DNA of 64,000 nt from Cladorhizidae sp. MBARI D1340-BT2 (Eukaryota > Porifera > Demospongiae > Poecilosclerida > Cladorhizidae): contig JAQNBH010000002.1 of the NCBI GenBank assembly GCA_028752905.1, forward strand, positions 17,704,430-17,768,429, in the 5' to 3' direction. The translations under genes were made by a program, and so were the position numbers. Under the pieces are notes generated by a model. The model was given only the letters and a program-made list of their open reading frames with translations, had not been told where the DNA came from and did not search any database. Positions 1-12,900 of this stretch are shown piece after piece. Positions within the stretch are counted from its first letter, which is position 1. The number at the start of each line of letters is the position of its first letter.

Positions 1-239
1 GCGCATGACGCGGGATGTTGACCACACCCATTTGCAATCTTAAAAAAGTGGTCCGGCCAAAACCGGAGTGGCCGGACCGTCGACGCCGCCACTGCATACT
101 ACAACTAATATTGTAAAAGATGTCATAACACTTGAATGCTAATTTGCATGCTAAGTGCCTGTCCCAATCATAGTTGCAACAAGGATTCTGCTTTCTGTCA
201 ACATCACTCAATTGAGTTATCTGCTACCACTGTTAGGGC
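1..239. other. Intergenic DNA with a short GC-rich hairpin
   Basis: No coding sequence is recognised. Around 50-80 a nine-base stem, GGTCCGGCC paired with GGCCGGACC, encloses an 11-base loop. It stands out from the AT-rich surroundings and resembles the end of a small non-autonomous DNA element, but only one end is in view. Confidence 0.4.
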
Positions 240-890
240 ACACACCTAGCTAAGGTTTTATTGGGCTCAAGAGAACTGGTTACATAGTAGAGAAGAGAGA
301 CCTGGATACACAGTCAGTAGAGGGAAAGGAACTGGTTATATGGTAGGGTAGGGAGAACTAATACATAGTCAGTAGAGGAGAAAGAATTGGCTGCAATTTA
401 GAGGAGAGAGAACTGGCTGCATAGTCAGTAGAGGAGAAATAAATGGCTACATAGTGGAGAGAGAGAACTAGTTAAATAGTCGGAATAGGAGAGGGAACTT
501 TTTATATGCTACTTCAGGCTGCATAGTTAGTAGAGTCGAGAGAACTGGCTGCATAGTCTGCACAGCAGAGAGAATTAACTGGCTGCTTAGCTGATGAAAG
601 AGAAATAACTGGCTTTACAGTGAATAGAAGAGATAAAAACCTGCTATATTGTAGAGGAGAGAGAACTGGCTGCATAATCAGTAGTAGAGAAGTAAACTGA
701 CTGCACAGTCAATGAGGGAGAAACAACTGGCTCTGCAGTTAGTAGAGGAGAAAACCCTCTGCTATATAGTAGAGGAGAGAGAACTGCCTGCATAGTCAGT
801 AGTAATGGGAGAGAATTGGCTACATAATCAGTTGAGGAGAAAAAATTGCCATGTGTAAAAATAACAGCCATACCACATTTAGGCATGGCT
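240..890. repeat. Degenerate minisatellite, roughly 30-50 bp units
   Basis: The stretch is built from imperfect copies of a purine-rich unit containing GAACTGGCTGCATAGTCAG followed by TAGAGGAGAGA. Copies vary in length and sequence, which suggests an old array. The open frame on the minus strand across it is a by-product of the repeat and is not called as a gene. Confidence 0.8.
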
Positions 891-2270
891 AGTGTAACAG
901 AGTGATCGTAGAGAGCATGTGAGGTGTTATAACCTCATTTTCTAAATTAAAAAATACACAAAAACAGTGTATAGAAAGAGTATAGGCTCTCAGCAGTTCC
1001 AATGGTTTATACAGCACACACATTTTATGGACCTGCAATATCAATCGATCATGCGTTGCAATGTTCTTGGATACTTTGCCTTAGCTTGCCTTAACCATAG
1101 CTCTATCCCTAGCCAGTTTTGGCTAGGATATAAGCGTTATGTTTTGGAGTCCATATGGATCAAACCAATTTAGTGCTATGCCCTTCAAGTGTGTGTTCCT
1201 AGCAACAGAGGCCTAGGGCTATGTTCAGGGCTGAGGCTGGGACTAGTCCATACTTAGCACAAGGTAAAGTGGGTATGGCAGATTAATTGAATGCACGTGC
1301 TATTAAATGCACGTGCTATTACAAATAATAAAATATGTCAGCAATAATGATAATAATGATGACAGCAATAACAATATATATATTTTTAATGTACTTCCAT
1401 CCTACCCAACAGTACTGAGTGCCATTTGTGCACACAACATGTTATGGCTTCTATTTGATACACAATATGCCATCCTGGCCCATCAATTTGTCCCTCCCAG
1501 TGTTGATGTTTGTTGCTCAAGAATTCACCTCTCCCCATATTTTGTTGTCCAGGTGTTTCCATCCTCCTCTCTCTTTCTTTACACATGCTATAGACAGAGT
1601 TGTAGTCCTTGCTCCTGCTAACCTGTATCTTCTCGATCTATTCATCACAATATCCTCGGCAGTTTGGGGGCATTTTTCTGGCTCATTTCCTTTCTGGCTA
1701 GAATTGTTTGCAAAGACTCTTTATGCTCTATCATGGTTGCAATTTTCCTTGCTATTGTTTGTGTAATTCACACTGGGAGATGGAGAACAGGTGATGTTTA
1801 GATAAAGCATCAATGTCTCCTGCACTATGCTTTGGTGCCAAGACCAAAACATGTGAAATGAAAAAGAAACATGTCCATTCCTGTACAGAGTAGAGCTTAA
1901 AAAATGCTGGCAGACACATGGTGTTTTTTTTTTGGCATAGCACACTCTACTGTCTGTGGAAAGTTTGCCAACGCTTGGAAAGAAAAAAGTGCCTGAGAGG
2001 GAGGAGGGAGAGTGGTGATGTGGATTCAAAAAGAATGTGGGGGGAGGGGGGTAATTCTGGTAGTAAAATTGAACCCCCACCTGTGGCTCTACGCCACAAC
2101 GCTGGTGTGCATCACACTAATTTAGCTGCCACATACTGTAGTAAACATAGAAGACTAATTTCCCCTGCATTTTTGAGGGGGTGCAGTAATCACATTGTCC
2201 TTATAATGTTGATATAAGTTATACCACTCCTGTTACAAGAACTGGGTGTGGTAGACAATACACAAGCACC
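891..2270. other. No gene recognised
   Basis: AT-rich DNA with short open frames on both strands, none with a recognisable domain. A 16-base direct repeat containing ATGCACGTGCTATTA lies near 1290-1322. A G-rich stretch is at 2037-2052. Confidence 0.5.
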
Positions 2271-2287
2271 AGCAGTCACAATGCCAC

Positions 2288-2348
2288 CCACACACTGGTG
2301 TTGATCACCCACACACTAGTGTTGATCACCCACACACTGGTGTTGATC
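2288..2348. repeat. Short tandem repeat, three copies
   Basis: Three near-identical copies of a unit containing CACACACTGGTGTTGATCA follow one another. No coding role is visible. Confidence 0.75.
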
Positions 2349-2524
2349 AAATGCCACCAAGTTGAGCCTACATGCCCTGCTACTAGAGAGTGCTGCATTA
2401 AACTAAATTGATGGTTCATCTTCAAGACTGTTTCCTTCATCATGCTTTAAGGTACATATGGGCTATTTGCACTAGAGCAGACTCTTTGATTTGTGACTCC
2501 TCGCATTGTAGCCTAAACGATTTC

Positions 2525-2830
2525 CTCCTATACAGTGGAGCACATTCTAGTCACCTCGGTATCCTCCTATTCAGTGGAGCACATTCTAGTCACCTCGGTA
2601 TACAGTGAAGCCCACTCTAGTCACCTCGGTATACAGTGGAGCCCACTCTAGTCACCTCGGTATAGAGTGGAGCCCACTCTAGTCACCTCGGTATACAGTG
2701 AAGCCCACTCTAGTCACCTCGGTATACAGTGGAGCCCACTCTAGTCACCTCTGTATACAGTGGAGCCCACTCTAGTCACCTCGGTATACAGTGGAGCCCA
2801 CTCTAGTCACCTCGGTATAGAGTGGAGCCC
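2525..2830. repeat. 31-bp tandem repeat, about ten copies
   Basis: The 31-bp unit contains TATACAGTGGAGCCCACTCT followed by AGTCACCTCG. About ten copies run head to tail with few differences. The array passes directly into the related 51-bp repeat that follows, with which it shares the core AGTGGAGCCCACTCTAGTC. Confidence 0.9.
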
Positions 2831-3135
2831 ACTCTTATCCAAACCTCTGAAATGACAACACCTCTTTATATAGTGGAGACCACTCTAGTCCAACCCTTTG
2901 AAATGAGGACACCTCTGTATACAGTGGAGCCTATTCTAGTCCAACCCTCTGAAATGAGTACACTTCTGTATACAGATGACCCCATTCTAATCCATACCTC
3001 TGAATTGAGGACACCTACAGTGGACATTCTAGTCCAACCCTCTGAAATGAGGACAACTCTGTATACAGTGGAACTCACTCTAGTATATACAACTCTCTGA
3101 AATGAGGACACTTCTGTATACAGGGGATCCCACTC
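2831..3135. repeat. 51-bp-type tandem repeat, diverged, about six copies
   Basis: Units combine the core CAGTGGAGCCCACTCTAGTC with a second half, CAACCCTCTGAAATGAGGAC. The same unit forms a much more regular array at about 53.3 kb. Because the unit is 17 codons long, open frames run through it on both strands; these are not genes. Confidence 0.85.
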
Positions 3136-3700
3136 TAACTAAATCCATAACCTGCATAGTCTAATTTACAAAGAAAAAATATGTTTATAAATTTAAGATT
3201 TAAATTTAGCCAAGATACAAATAATATTTTATTGCCCGAGTTTTAGAAGAAATTCTCCAGTTTGTTTTATTTTTATTTTATTTTTTAATAGTTTCATGTG
3301 TAAGCAATCATCAGGGAACAGCCAATCCAAAATTGTCATTCTATTAGTTCTGCTTAGCACTGAGCACTGTTGGTGGCCTAATTGATAACATACAAATTGC
3401 CAAGTTTTTCAACACCTATGGCCAGTCAAGCTATCGAGCTATTGTCTACCATACTCCACGATTATGCAACTCTCTTGAGTCAGGTATGGGTATCAGAGAA
3501 GAACCCAGGGATCTCAACAAAAGGTAAATGTCTTCTCTAGGTGTGTACTATGAACCGACCAAAATGGTATATGGAATTTTGAACAGTAATTTATTGACAT
3601 ATGAATGCGTTACACTACCTGTTTTGGGCTTGAAGTTGTTTTGATACCTCCTCTAGTATTATCACAACCACTTAATGATGCTGGTCCTTTATTCTGAGGG
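3136..3700. other. No gene recognised
   Basis: AT-rich sequence with no recognisable coding, RNA or mobile-element signal. Confidence 0.5.
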
Positions 3701-4069
3701 TAGACCCTACCTCCCACCTTTCTCTCCTTTCTATCTTTTCTTTCCTTCTTCATTTCCTTCATTCCCTCCTTCCTCTCTTTCTTTCCTTAGTTCCTCCCTT
3801 TCTTTCTTTCTTCATTTCCTTCATTCCCTCCTTCCTCCCTTTCCTTCCTTAATTCCTCCCTTCTTTCTTTCTTCATTTCCTTCATTCCCTCCTTCCTCTC
3901 TTTCTTTCCTTAGTTCCTCCCTTCTTTTTTTCTTCATTTCCTTCATTCCCTCCTTCCTCCCTTTCTTTCTTTAGTTCCTCCCTTCTTTCTTTCTTCATTT
4001 CCTTCATTCCCTCCTTCCTCCCTTTCATTCCTTAGTTCCTCCCTTTTTTTTCTTTCTTTCTTTCACTCA
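3701..4069. repeat. Polypyrimidine minisatellite, about 60-bp unit
   Basis: About six copies of a roughly 60-bp unit made almost wholly of C and T, including TTCATTTCCTTCATTCCCTC and CTTAGTTCCTCCC. A frame of about 100 codons rich in Ser, Phe and Pro crosses it but reflects the repeat only. Mirror-symmetric polypyrimidine tracts can form triplex DNA; that is general knowledge, not tested here. Confidence 0.85.
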
Positions 4070-4390
4070 ATAAGCAAAGTTAATGTGCAACATACTCATT
4101 TTTCTATGTCTGGTAAAAATAACGATATTCATCCTTTTGTTGTTTTTAACAAACAGTTTATAACAATTCAGCATTAATAACAATATTATTAATAACAATA
4201 TTATATCAACATCAATTTTTTATGCTTACCACACATGCCAATCTTGAGCATCTTATAAAGAGAGCCAAAAATCCAGCAGCTAACAACTACATTCACACAT
4301 AACACATAATTATAACAAGAACAATAATTTATTATTACGCAAATCAATACTTTTTGTAGAAAGTGATTACATTGTATTTTGTAAAGAGAC
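4070..4390. other. AT-rich spacer
   Basis: AT-rich DNA with a short duplication of AATAACAATATTAT near 4177-4203. No gene is recognised. Confidence 0.45.
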
Positions 4391-4692
4391 AATATAATAG
4401 AGATATAGAGGAGAAAGACAGAATTCAGAGAGGAGAAATGATATAGAGGAGAGAGATTACAGAGAGGAGAGAGAGAAGACAGAGAGGAGAGAGAGAAGAC
4501 AGAGAGGAGAGAGATTACGGAGAGGAGACAGAGAAGACAGAGACGAGATAGAGAGAAGACAGAGAGGAGATGACTGAGAGGAGAGAGAGAGAAGACTGAG
4601 AGAGAGAAGACACACAGAGAGAAAATAGAGAGGAGAAAGAGAAGATGGAGAGAGAGAGAGAGAAGACAGAGAGAAGAGAGAGACAGAGGCCC
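4391..4692. repeat. GA-rich simple and tandem repeat
   Basis: About 300 bp composed mainly of AGAGAGGAGAGAGAGAAGAC variants. It is the purine counterpart of the polypyrimidine repeat about 700 bp upstream, though the units differ. Confidence 0.85.
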
Positions 4693-6235
4693 AAGAGATG
4701 GACCTTCTTAGTTGATGTGTTTAGAATAAAAGAAATACAAACAAAATTACTCGTGATCTAGTTGGTTCTCGGGACTAAAAAGATGGAGCATGATGTTGGC
4801 ATGCTCCCATACACAATAAGAGAACATGTAGAAATACACAAGGTGATAAGAAGTTCACTGCAAACGTTGGTAATTTAAAAGCTCTTTGAGGTGTCTGTTG
4901 TGCTGATGCAGCTGTTCACATCACAACTCTATAAATATTATCATGCGAATATAATTGGTAGCTAATGACAACACAGTAAAATATCGTTATCTTATTCATA
5001 CAGGATGGGTTTTATTATTGTTCCACATGTGATTTACTGACTATATAGCATGATACAAAAACATTGTAAAAAATTGACTGCTCACCGCATGCATAGTTCC
5101 AAAATGGTTTGACCATGCCATTCCACGAGAAAATGTTTGGACAAACCACAGAGTATTTGGCATCAAAGCAGATCAGGACTATTTTTAAATACTTATACAA
5201 AGATTTAATTATGAACTACGTGGGAGTTATGGATCTCTGAAGAGTCCTCTTGATTGTGACACAACATCCCTTCAGCACAAGTTGTAAGCTCCAACCCTAG
5301 CTATGAATATTTCTCTATATGATATGCATTGCATTGGGCATTGGTACACCTTTGCTTGTAAATTCCGGGTCTTATTGGTGTGATTATGCATCCCCATAGT
5401 CACGCATCCCCCCCTCTCCCAGAAATGAGGACAGTTGCTAGTATTGTGATATGCATAGCAATCCACAACAATGCATGTAAACATGATGCAACCGTGTAAC
5501 ATGGAAAAATAAGACTAATTTTTTTTATCAATTAGCAACATGGTTTGATTCATCAATTTTTTACATAAAATGAAACATGCATTCTATAGTTTGAAACATG
5601 CAGCAATAATTTTACTATCTTTAGGGACTAGAAGTATACAGACCTTGTGGTGAATTACACTTAATAACTACTAATACAGTAACCAGGTACTACAAAGAGA
5701 AACTAGTAATCCTTATTTTAGAGTGGACACGCGTGAATGTGCAGTGTAACCATGACTACTGCTTCAGTCATTACTTTGGAGACAAGTACTGTAGTATTAT
5801 TGCTTGGGATATTGTGGTTTTGATAACACACAACACTCCAAGTGCTCTTGGACATGCCTAAGCTGGTTGTTAAATGCATCTCACTATTAAGTACACACTA
5901 TACTATATAGTAAGACCTTCAACACAATTGTGCATTGCTTCAGCCATAATGGGCCTCATATGGCCAATGAACCAATGAACCACGGAATACACTCTGTGAT
6001 GATAGAAAGCTTACCATTCTTCTCTAATAATAGGCTTGATATCCTTAAATCCCTAATCTCCACACCTGGCTATATACATGCAAGGCAAAACTGGGGCTTA
6101 GCAATGAGTATAGAGTAAAGAGTATAGAGTAAATAAGTAAATATACCTAGTTAATGCCATATAGCTATCTTCCACTGCTATTTTATATTTATAATTTTTC
6201 CCCAAATTGCAATAGCTATAATATATTCTACTCTA
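4693..6235. other. No gene recognised
   Basis: AT-rich sequence with scattered short frames. None shows a known domain or a convincing exon structure. Confidence 0.45.
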
Positions 6236-6247
6236 TAAAACTGTTAA

Positions 6248-6741
6248 TATTATATATATATATATATTTGGGTATTTAAGGCATAATTGGTCAGGCATAC
6301 ATTATACATAACTTGTGGTATTACTGAAGTGGCACTTGCTACATTTGGAATTGTTAAATCACATGACATAAACACTGCTATGTGTGTAGCATAATGTTAG
6401 CTTTATGTGCCGTCAAAGTAGTAGTTGATGTTTGGATACATATTCTCTGAAAGTCCTGAGTCTGATTCACACAAGCACTGACAAAAAAAAAATAGTAGGG
6501 GGGAAAATCAGATGTTTTAAAACAGCACTGGCTCAATTCCACCACATAACACTTTGAACTTAAAAGATATGATCAAACAAAAAATTTGGTCAGAGAAATT
6601 TTTGAGTGAGATATATAATATTAATAATAATATTGATAATGGTAATGGTAATGGTAATAGTAATAATAGTAATAGTAATAGTAGTAGTAGTAGTAGTAGG
6701 AGTAGTAGTAGTATAATAATAATAATAATAATAATAAATAA

Positions 6742-6772
<31 letters not shown>

Positions 6773-6790
6773 TAATAATAAAATTTATGC
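6248..6790. repeat. Dinucleotide and trinucleotide microsatellites
   Basis: A TA run lies at about 6253-6268. From 6615 to 6780 there is a compound repeat of AAT, GGTAAT, AGT and AAT/AAAT steps. The Asn/Ser/Ile-rich frame across the latter is low-complexity and is not called as a protein. Confidence 0.85.
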
Positions 6791-7247
6791 TTTTTTTTGT
6801 ATTCTATATGATATGCATGTATTCTAATTATTTTATAATAATAAAAATTAATGAATGAATAAAATAATAATATTAAAACACACTTTTTTACTATAATTCA
6901 AATTTTTAAAGAAAGATATATTCTGTTCTTCACCAGTGGAGTTGGAATACATTCAGTCAGTGGGTGTTTTAACACTGTGAAAGGTGAAATATCCCAAAAG
7001 ATGGACTGACAAATCAACTCCTGCTGTTCCTGCTTTTGGCTATATAGCTCCTGCACAACATTTTGAGTTGCATCCCTCATCCCTCCCTCCACCATCAAAT
7101 TTCAGTAAAGATGCTACGGGATAACGTTGACTCGAATCAAATACATCTAAGCTCTTCCACTAGCAGGAACTAATATATATATATGTCTCCCTAAACCCTC
7201 AGGTGATGACGCAGTGTAACAGTAGCCAACTGTGATTAAATAGTGTC

Positions 7248-7445
7248 TCATGTAGCTAACAAAAAATAATAATAATCTCTTACAATGAATCCACACCAGA
7301 AAGGTGAGAGCGCAATTCCCAGCGACGAGGTGAAATAGACGATGAAGGAAAGCACTACTATAGGCAGGGCTAGAGAGACTTGCAAGATGCCTAGGATAGT
7401 CAGGAGAGATAGACAGCGTCTTTGATTAGTCAACTTTAGACACAT
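7248..7445 (-). CDS. Possible first exon of a multi-pass membrane protein
   Basis: A 65-residue frame begins at an ATG and carries two hydrophobic segments, about residues 13-35 and 39-55, separated by a short polar stretch. The sequence reads FTSSLGIALSPFWCGFIV before a good donor-like GTAAGAG at about 7274. The pattern recalls the first two helices of tetraspan proteins of the MS4A/ENTREP type, in which a 'CPFWxGF'-like motif follows helix 2. I could not find downstream exons on the minus strand, so the gene may be broken, or this may be chance. No promoter element was identified. Confidence 0.3.
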   Translation of the reverse strand: MCLKLTNQRRCLSLLTILGILQVSLALPIVVLSFIVYFTSSLGIALSPFWCGFIVRDYYYFLLAT

Positions 7446-7511
7446 AGTTACGAACTAGCTCAGCTACAATTGTTGGTTGTTGTTTTTTCTTCCCCTACAA
7501 CCTAAATGGCG

Positions 7512-7583
7512 ATCTTCAAAATGCTGCCAGCTAGATGTAATCCATGTAGCACGTGCCAGCTAAATGTAATCCATGTAGCGCGT
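7512..7583. repeat. Direct duplication of about 32 bp
   Basis: Two adjacent copies of a unit containing GCCAGCTAGATGTAATCCAT and GTAGCACGTG differ at a few bases. The surrounding 7446-7974 holds no recognised gene. Confidence 0.7.
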
Positions 7584-7974
7584 GCAGACGAAGGGGAATT
7601 CAGGAAGCATGACGAATGAACTTTGAACCTCATGACGTTTGGTGGGTGTGGTTGAGGATGAAACTGAACTTTGACCTTCATACCTGGGATGAACCATCAC
7701 TTAGCTGTTGAACCTGGAGGCAGGAAGTGCTTCAGGAAATTGGGGGGGGGGAATGAATTTCAGATTTTAACACATTAACATTTATACAAAAGCATTTATA
7801 CAAAAGCACTGCTGAGAAGTTTTCCTGTAAGATCTTTTGAAAGTTACATTGTAGGAGAGATTGTTGTCATCACATCCACATGATATAGAGAGGAACATTA
7901 AGAAACAAGCCAACTGCTGCCCATTCAGGTGTGTCTCGTCTCCATAGAACTCCTGTTGGGTCGTTGACATCAGT

Positions 7975-8160
7975 CCACAAGGATTCACTGGGTAAATAAA
8001 GCACAGTATGGTGTTTTATTATTAAAGGATTCACTGGGTAAATATAGCTTAAAGGATTCACTGGGTAAATATAGCACAGTATGGTGTTTTAGTATGAAGG
8101 GATTCACTGGGTAAATATAAGTATGGTGTTTTAATTCACTGGGTAAATATAATGCAGCAT
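7975..8160. repeat. Degenerate tandem repeat, GGATTCACTGGGTAAATA unit
   Basis: Five copies of a unit starting GGATTCACTGGGTAAATATA, some followed by GCACAGTATGGTGTTTTA, occur with variable spacing. Confidence 0.8.
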
Positions 8161-9219
8161 GGTTTAATTTTGTCAGCTCTTAATGGATCACTATCATGGC
8201 TTCTATATCACAGTAGTTGCCTAGCCCACCATGAATATTATAAACAAACTTGGCACTGAGCGAGCAATATCCATCTTTAAAAACAGCTATATCTAACCTG
8301 ATTGATTCAATGTGTTTGACTATAGTGAAGCATTTGTTATGTCTAGAGCCAGCTAGGTCCACCATAGGGTGCAGCAAGATTAAGTTGCAGAATACAGTTT
8401 GATAAGCGTTCAAGTCATTGCTAGAGCTGCAGCTTCTATTCAAACTATAATGGCATGTAGCATGGTGTTCTATTACTCGATGGTTTTCACTAACAAATGT
8501 AGGGACAAAGAATCTCAAATTTGATTCCATTGAAGAATTTAACAAATGGAAATTATTGGAGGAGCAAACAACATATACTTATTATTCCATGGACCCTTAC
8601 CCGATATTTAACTTATCGGTACCACCTGAGTGGGCAAATTCCTGTTGTGTGTTTTTACTAGCCCTAAGGCTAGGAGTAATATATTGGTATGATATCCCTT
8701 GCCAAATTGTAGCTTATCCAAGATGGCATCCAAAATGGCCACAATTTGGACCTCTTACTCTGAAATGTTTTAGTTAGACTTTCAATCTCACCCAAAATGG
8801 TGTCGTATTAAAGACGATAAGATTTGCCATCTAGTGATATCCATTGTAAGGGTGACAATGGTGTGTTCATTTTTAGCCTTAAAGTTCTTTTTTTTAAAGG
8901 AAAAATTGATATATTGCAGTGGTGTTACTCATATTTATGTGACTCTCCCAGTAGATAATTTTGTTTCTTCTTGGTTAAAATATATTTTACAAATACTGTG
9001 TACAGAAAGTATATCCATTGTAGAGTTATGACATGTCAAAGGTCACCCACACACATGAAAATTGGCTCTTCCCAAGAACGTATTGAATTACTGTAACTGG
9101 AAGTTGGTATTAACAGCTTTTATTTTATTTTTATATATATTTTTAAGTGTATTTCCACTTAATAGAATCATTAAAATGCACTTATTAATATAGTTTATAG
9201 AACCCCCCTCCCCTCAAGT
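8161..9219. other. No gene recognised; one unassigned 121-codon frame
   Basis: A minus-strand open frame of 121 codons at 8180-8545 is the longest here. It shows no domain I recognise and has no clear promoter or splice context, so it may be chance or a decayed element. The rest is AT-rich with no support for genes. Confidence 0.35.
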
Positions 9220-9588
9220 TCAAATGTTCAAGTGATGACTAGGGAAATGGCTCGTCCCCAACCCTGATGGCAAAGATCCCATTACTGAGGCTGCATTCCC
9301 ATGCTGCACCGCCACAGAAATCCGTTGAAGAAGATGTTGATGGGAGTTCTCTTCGTAAGTCACTGACCTCAGGCGGCGTCCCAACTCCCTGAAGAATGCC
9401 TTTGCTTGAGGCCCAAAGGATCCGCAAGTCTCTACTGCCACAGGTACAAACTTGTATGCCGAGTCCAGGTGGGCGTACTTCTCACCCTTCAAAATCTCTG
9501 CCTGGGCTGCCACTGCACCAGCCTCAGTGACTGCAGCCAAAAGGTTGGATGGGGCAAAGGTGTCACTGCAGGTTGCATCCCATACCAA
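9220..9588 (-). pseudogene. Retroelement polyprotein C-terminal fragment
   Basis: The frame begins VWDATCSDTFAPSNL and continues with KFVPVAVETCGSFGPQAKAF, ELGRRL and LLQRISVAVQHGNAASVMGS. This block is typical of the extreme C-terminus of reverse-transcriptase polyproteins found repeatedly in invertebrate genomes, where VWDxTxxDTxA and the 'VA(V/I)ET.G' motif follow the RT core. No RT core lies upstream on this strand, so it is a severed remnant. Assignment to a retroelement class (LINE or DIRS-like) is uncertain. Confidence 0.65.
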
Positions 9589-9989
9589 GAGTCTACCACT
9601 TGACCACAGCTTTCTTGAATTTAAATACCGTCACCACATTATTGCTTGTTCCCCACAGCAGCTGGTTCCCCACAACAGTAACAAAAATCCACATTACATC
9701 ATCGTTTTGACATCAACGTTCTCAGATTGCATTGCTTTACCCATTACCCTAGCCCTAGATACACTGCCCTGGTCATCTGTAAAGTCATTATTATGATGTA
9801 ATGCCATGTGCTAAGCACTGTTGTGTACTAAATGGAATACTGCAATAATAAATTACTGAAAAGTGCTGCTTGTTTTCAGCAAATTTTAGGTTCCGGCATC
9901 TAACCTGAGTAACAATGGCTGTATGACATGTCTCGATCACTGTTGTGATGAACATCCTGATTCTAATTTGGTATCACCTCAAAGCTAAG
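9589..9989. other. No gene recognised
   Basis: Non-repetitive AT-rich spacer between two pseudogene remnants. Confidence 0.4.
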
Positions 9990-12900
9990 AGTCACGGAAA
10001 ACCTTATTGAGAGCTGCTGAAATCAGAAAGCATTCCCATATTTTGGATTTGGCAAAACAGTTACCAGAAGGAAAAATCCCACCAGTACACTATCATCGAA
10101 GGTGTCATAGCATTTTAACGGGGAAAAACCCCATCTTGATTCCATCATTCGGAAGAGTGGTGAAGTGGCAAAGCAGGTTGTTCTAGAAAATCTTTGAGAC
10201 ATGCATCAAACTTATCGACAGTTTATGAGGCTAAATGCATTTTTGGTCAGAAAGTAAGCAAGTATCTGAAGGGTCAAAGAACAAGAGAAACTCTTATTCA
10301 CTGCAGTGAGTTACATTCTGATGTAGGTGTCTGGACTGTAGCAGTCAAGGAGAGAATGCTTGCTCGTCAGCAGCGAGTTCATAGCTTTTGAGGTGCACTA
10401 CCACTGATCATGTTACCGCTCGTACACAAGTATGTTAACCAGCAGTGTGGCAAGTGAGGAACAAGAGGATGTTGATGTACTGTATAATGCATCACTCAGA
10501 GAAGCAGTCATTCCATGAGCTTTTCTCATTCATAAAGAATGAACTCTTCTTTGTTACCCCAAATGTGTTGCCAAGGACTGATCTTATCTCAAGACTAGTC
10601 AAATGCATGAATTCTCTTAATATTGATCAGGTCAAAGATTCAACCAAGAAACTTATTCGGCATAAGCTGGAATGTGAATTTGCTAGAACACTCTAGATGA
10701 CAAAGGAAAGCTTCTACATCATGGCAACCTGTCCATGTGTGAGCTTTCCAAAACAAATCATTCGCTGATGGCTGAGTTAGAATTTACTAATGCTGAAGAT
10801 GTTATGACTAAGGCAGCCTTGAAATTAGGAGCTGAAGTTGTGAAACAACGCAGCAGCCCTGCACGGCCACCTGAAGTGGAGCCAGCATCCCAGAATCATT
10901 GCTTGGGTTCCTTCAGACAGTGCTAACAGGAGAAAGGGACTGTCAAAATCCATCCCAAAAAATCCAGTGACTTACCAGTTCCTTTAGCCAAGACTTTGTC
11001 TTTGCTATTAATCCTAGAAAGGAGAAGCTACCGAAGTACATAATACTGCCATTTGCTGTAAAATCACAGACACGAAATGTCATTATCCACACTACTTTGA
11101 ACCACCGTGGTCACAATGTATCTTAAGATCAAAGAGATTGATACAGCTCTATGTCTGCAGAAACTATCGCTTACTGAAGGTGCTGCTGCTCTGTCATCAA
11201 ATATGCTCTCTTCACAACTCTAGCATGGGAAGATCTACTTGAGAGGAAACAGTCGGTGGTGAAGGCACATCCCATAGAGTTAATTGATTGCAAATTAGGC
11301 CAAGATTGTTGAGACTGGCTTTAATATTCTTATCTGTGATGATATCAGGTTTGTTCAAGACAGCATAGGGTACTTACCAACAATCAATTCCCCTGCAGCA
11401 CAGATGTCCACTGTGAATGAAATGCTGAACCAGTCACTCAAAATCATGCACTCCTTGTGGTTAATATTGTTTGCACATTTGATCAAGCACTCTATGCCAA
11501 AGCAGCTACGATTGTATGTAAGCATCAGGATAAGTTCAAACATCATTCTCAGGCTACAGGTGTTCCACACAACTCTGCAACGTACTCACAATCATTGGAA
11601 AACCTATTCCAAGATGTAGGATTAAGAGATATGCGGGTAGTGTCTGAGGTTACTGCAGAAGGCTCGATATCTGGGGTGATGGAAGGCCGCAAGGTCCATA
11701 GAATGGTATATGAAGCAATGATGCCACTTGCTTGGGAAGGTGTCCTTTCATTGTTGGAAAGAACATGTAACTCCGATGTGGTCCACCGGGTTGAAGCAGT
11801 GCAAAATATCAAAAGCCTCAGCGATGATGTCTCTCATGCTTCATTGAAGCAGGTCATGGAAACAAAGTCATGTACATGCATCATGAAAATGTTTGACATC
11901 GCATCTTCGCTTCCTCAGAGATGGAAATGAAATCTAACCACATTCTGGATTGTTTGGACATGTTGAGATCTTGCTGGGTCTGTTGTGAGCATCAAGCGAA
12001 GCCGATTGCTTTTGCACTTGGCATCTACCAAGGATATGATACCGTGGTGACTATGGTAAGATCAATTATGCACAATTCATACCTTACTACCATGCACAGA
12101 TGTCCAGCCTGTCTGTTGATAATCCAGATGACCCATTTTATAAAGGGTGGTTTCTCAGTGCAGCTTGCCCCCCAAAATCCCTTTGGAAGGATTCCAGTGA
12201 CCCAGACCATTGAAGAGACCATAAACAAAGACACTCAGACACCTAAAGGAACCAAGTATAAAGTCAGGTGCTGTCAGTAGGTACTATCTAACAGCAGATT
12301 ATAGGAGCATAGCTATATCTCAGGCATCTCAGAGAAAAGACAGGTATAGGAGGCTCCCAGTTGAGTCATCCAGATCGGCAATAATCTAAAATCTAAAGGG
12401 ATGAAAATTACGTACAATCATTGGTTGACTTGATGGAATAAAAAGCTGGATTAATCCACTAAGTCCTGATTAAGCAGATTCAGTGAGCCTGTCTTGAGGT
12501 ACCCTGGCTCCATAAGATGTTGCCAATGATCTTCTGAATGCTCACAGGTTAGGACAAGGACAGGAAGTATACCAGAACTTCAAGAAAAGTTGCTTGGTGG
12601 AATATCACCCAACCATCAATTTCTATGACAGCCTTACAAAGCTCAACCTGAAAACATTCAGCGACACGAACAAAAAGAAGGTCAGAAAAGCCAAGGCCAA
12701 GGAAGTTGTCCTTAAGGCAGATAGAAACCTGTTTGGCCATGTGGTACTTGTTGCCCAGTGTAGATGGTAACTGTCTACACTGGGCATGACTAAGACCTCT
12801 ACCTTGGTCACTCTCAAATGACGATGGATCTCTCAGAAAGACTAACAAGGCAGCATTGGTCAGAGAGCTGGAAAAGAATGTGCTTCAGAGCAGAACCCAT

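Noticed and set aside
2822..3111. Two frames of 80-92 codons with repeated peptides
   Set aside because: Same 51-bp repeat effect as at 53.3 kb.
8180..8545. 121-codon minus-strand frame as a gene
   Set aside because: No recognisable domain, no splice or promoter support. It is kept only as a remark under the intergenic entry.
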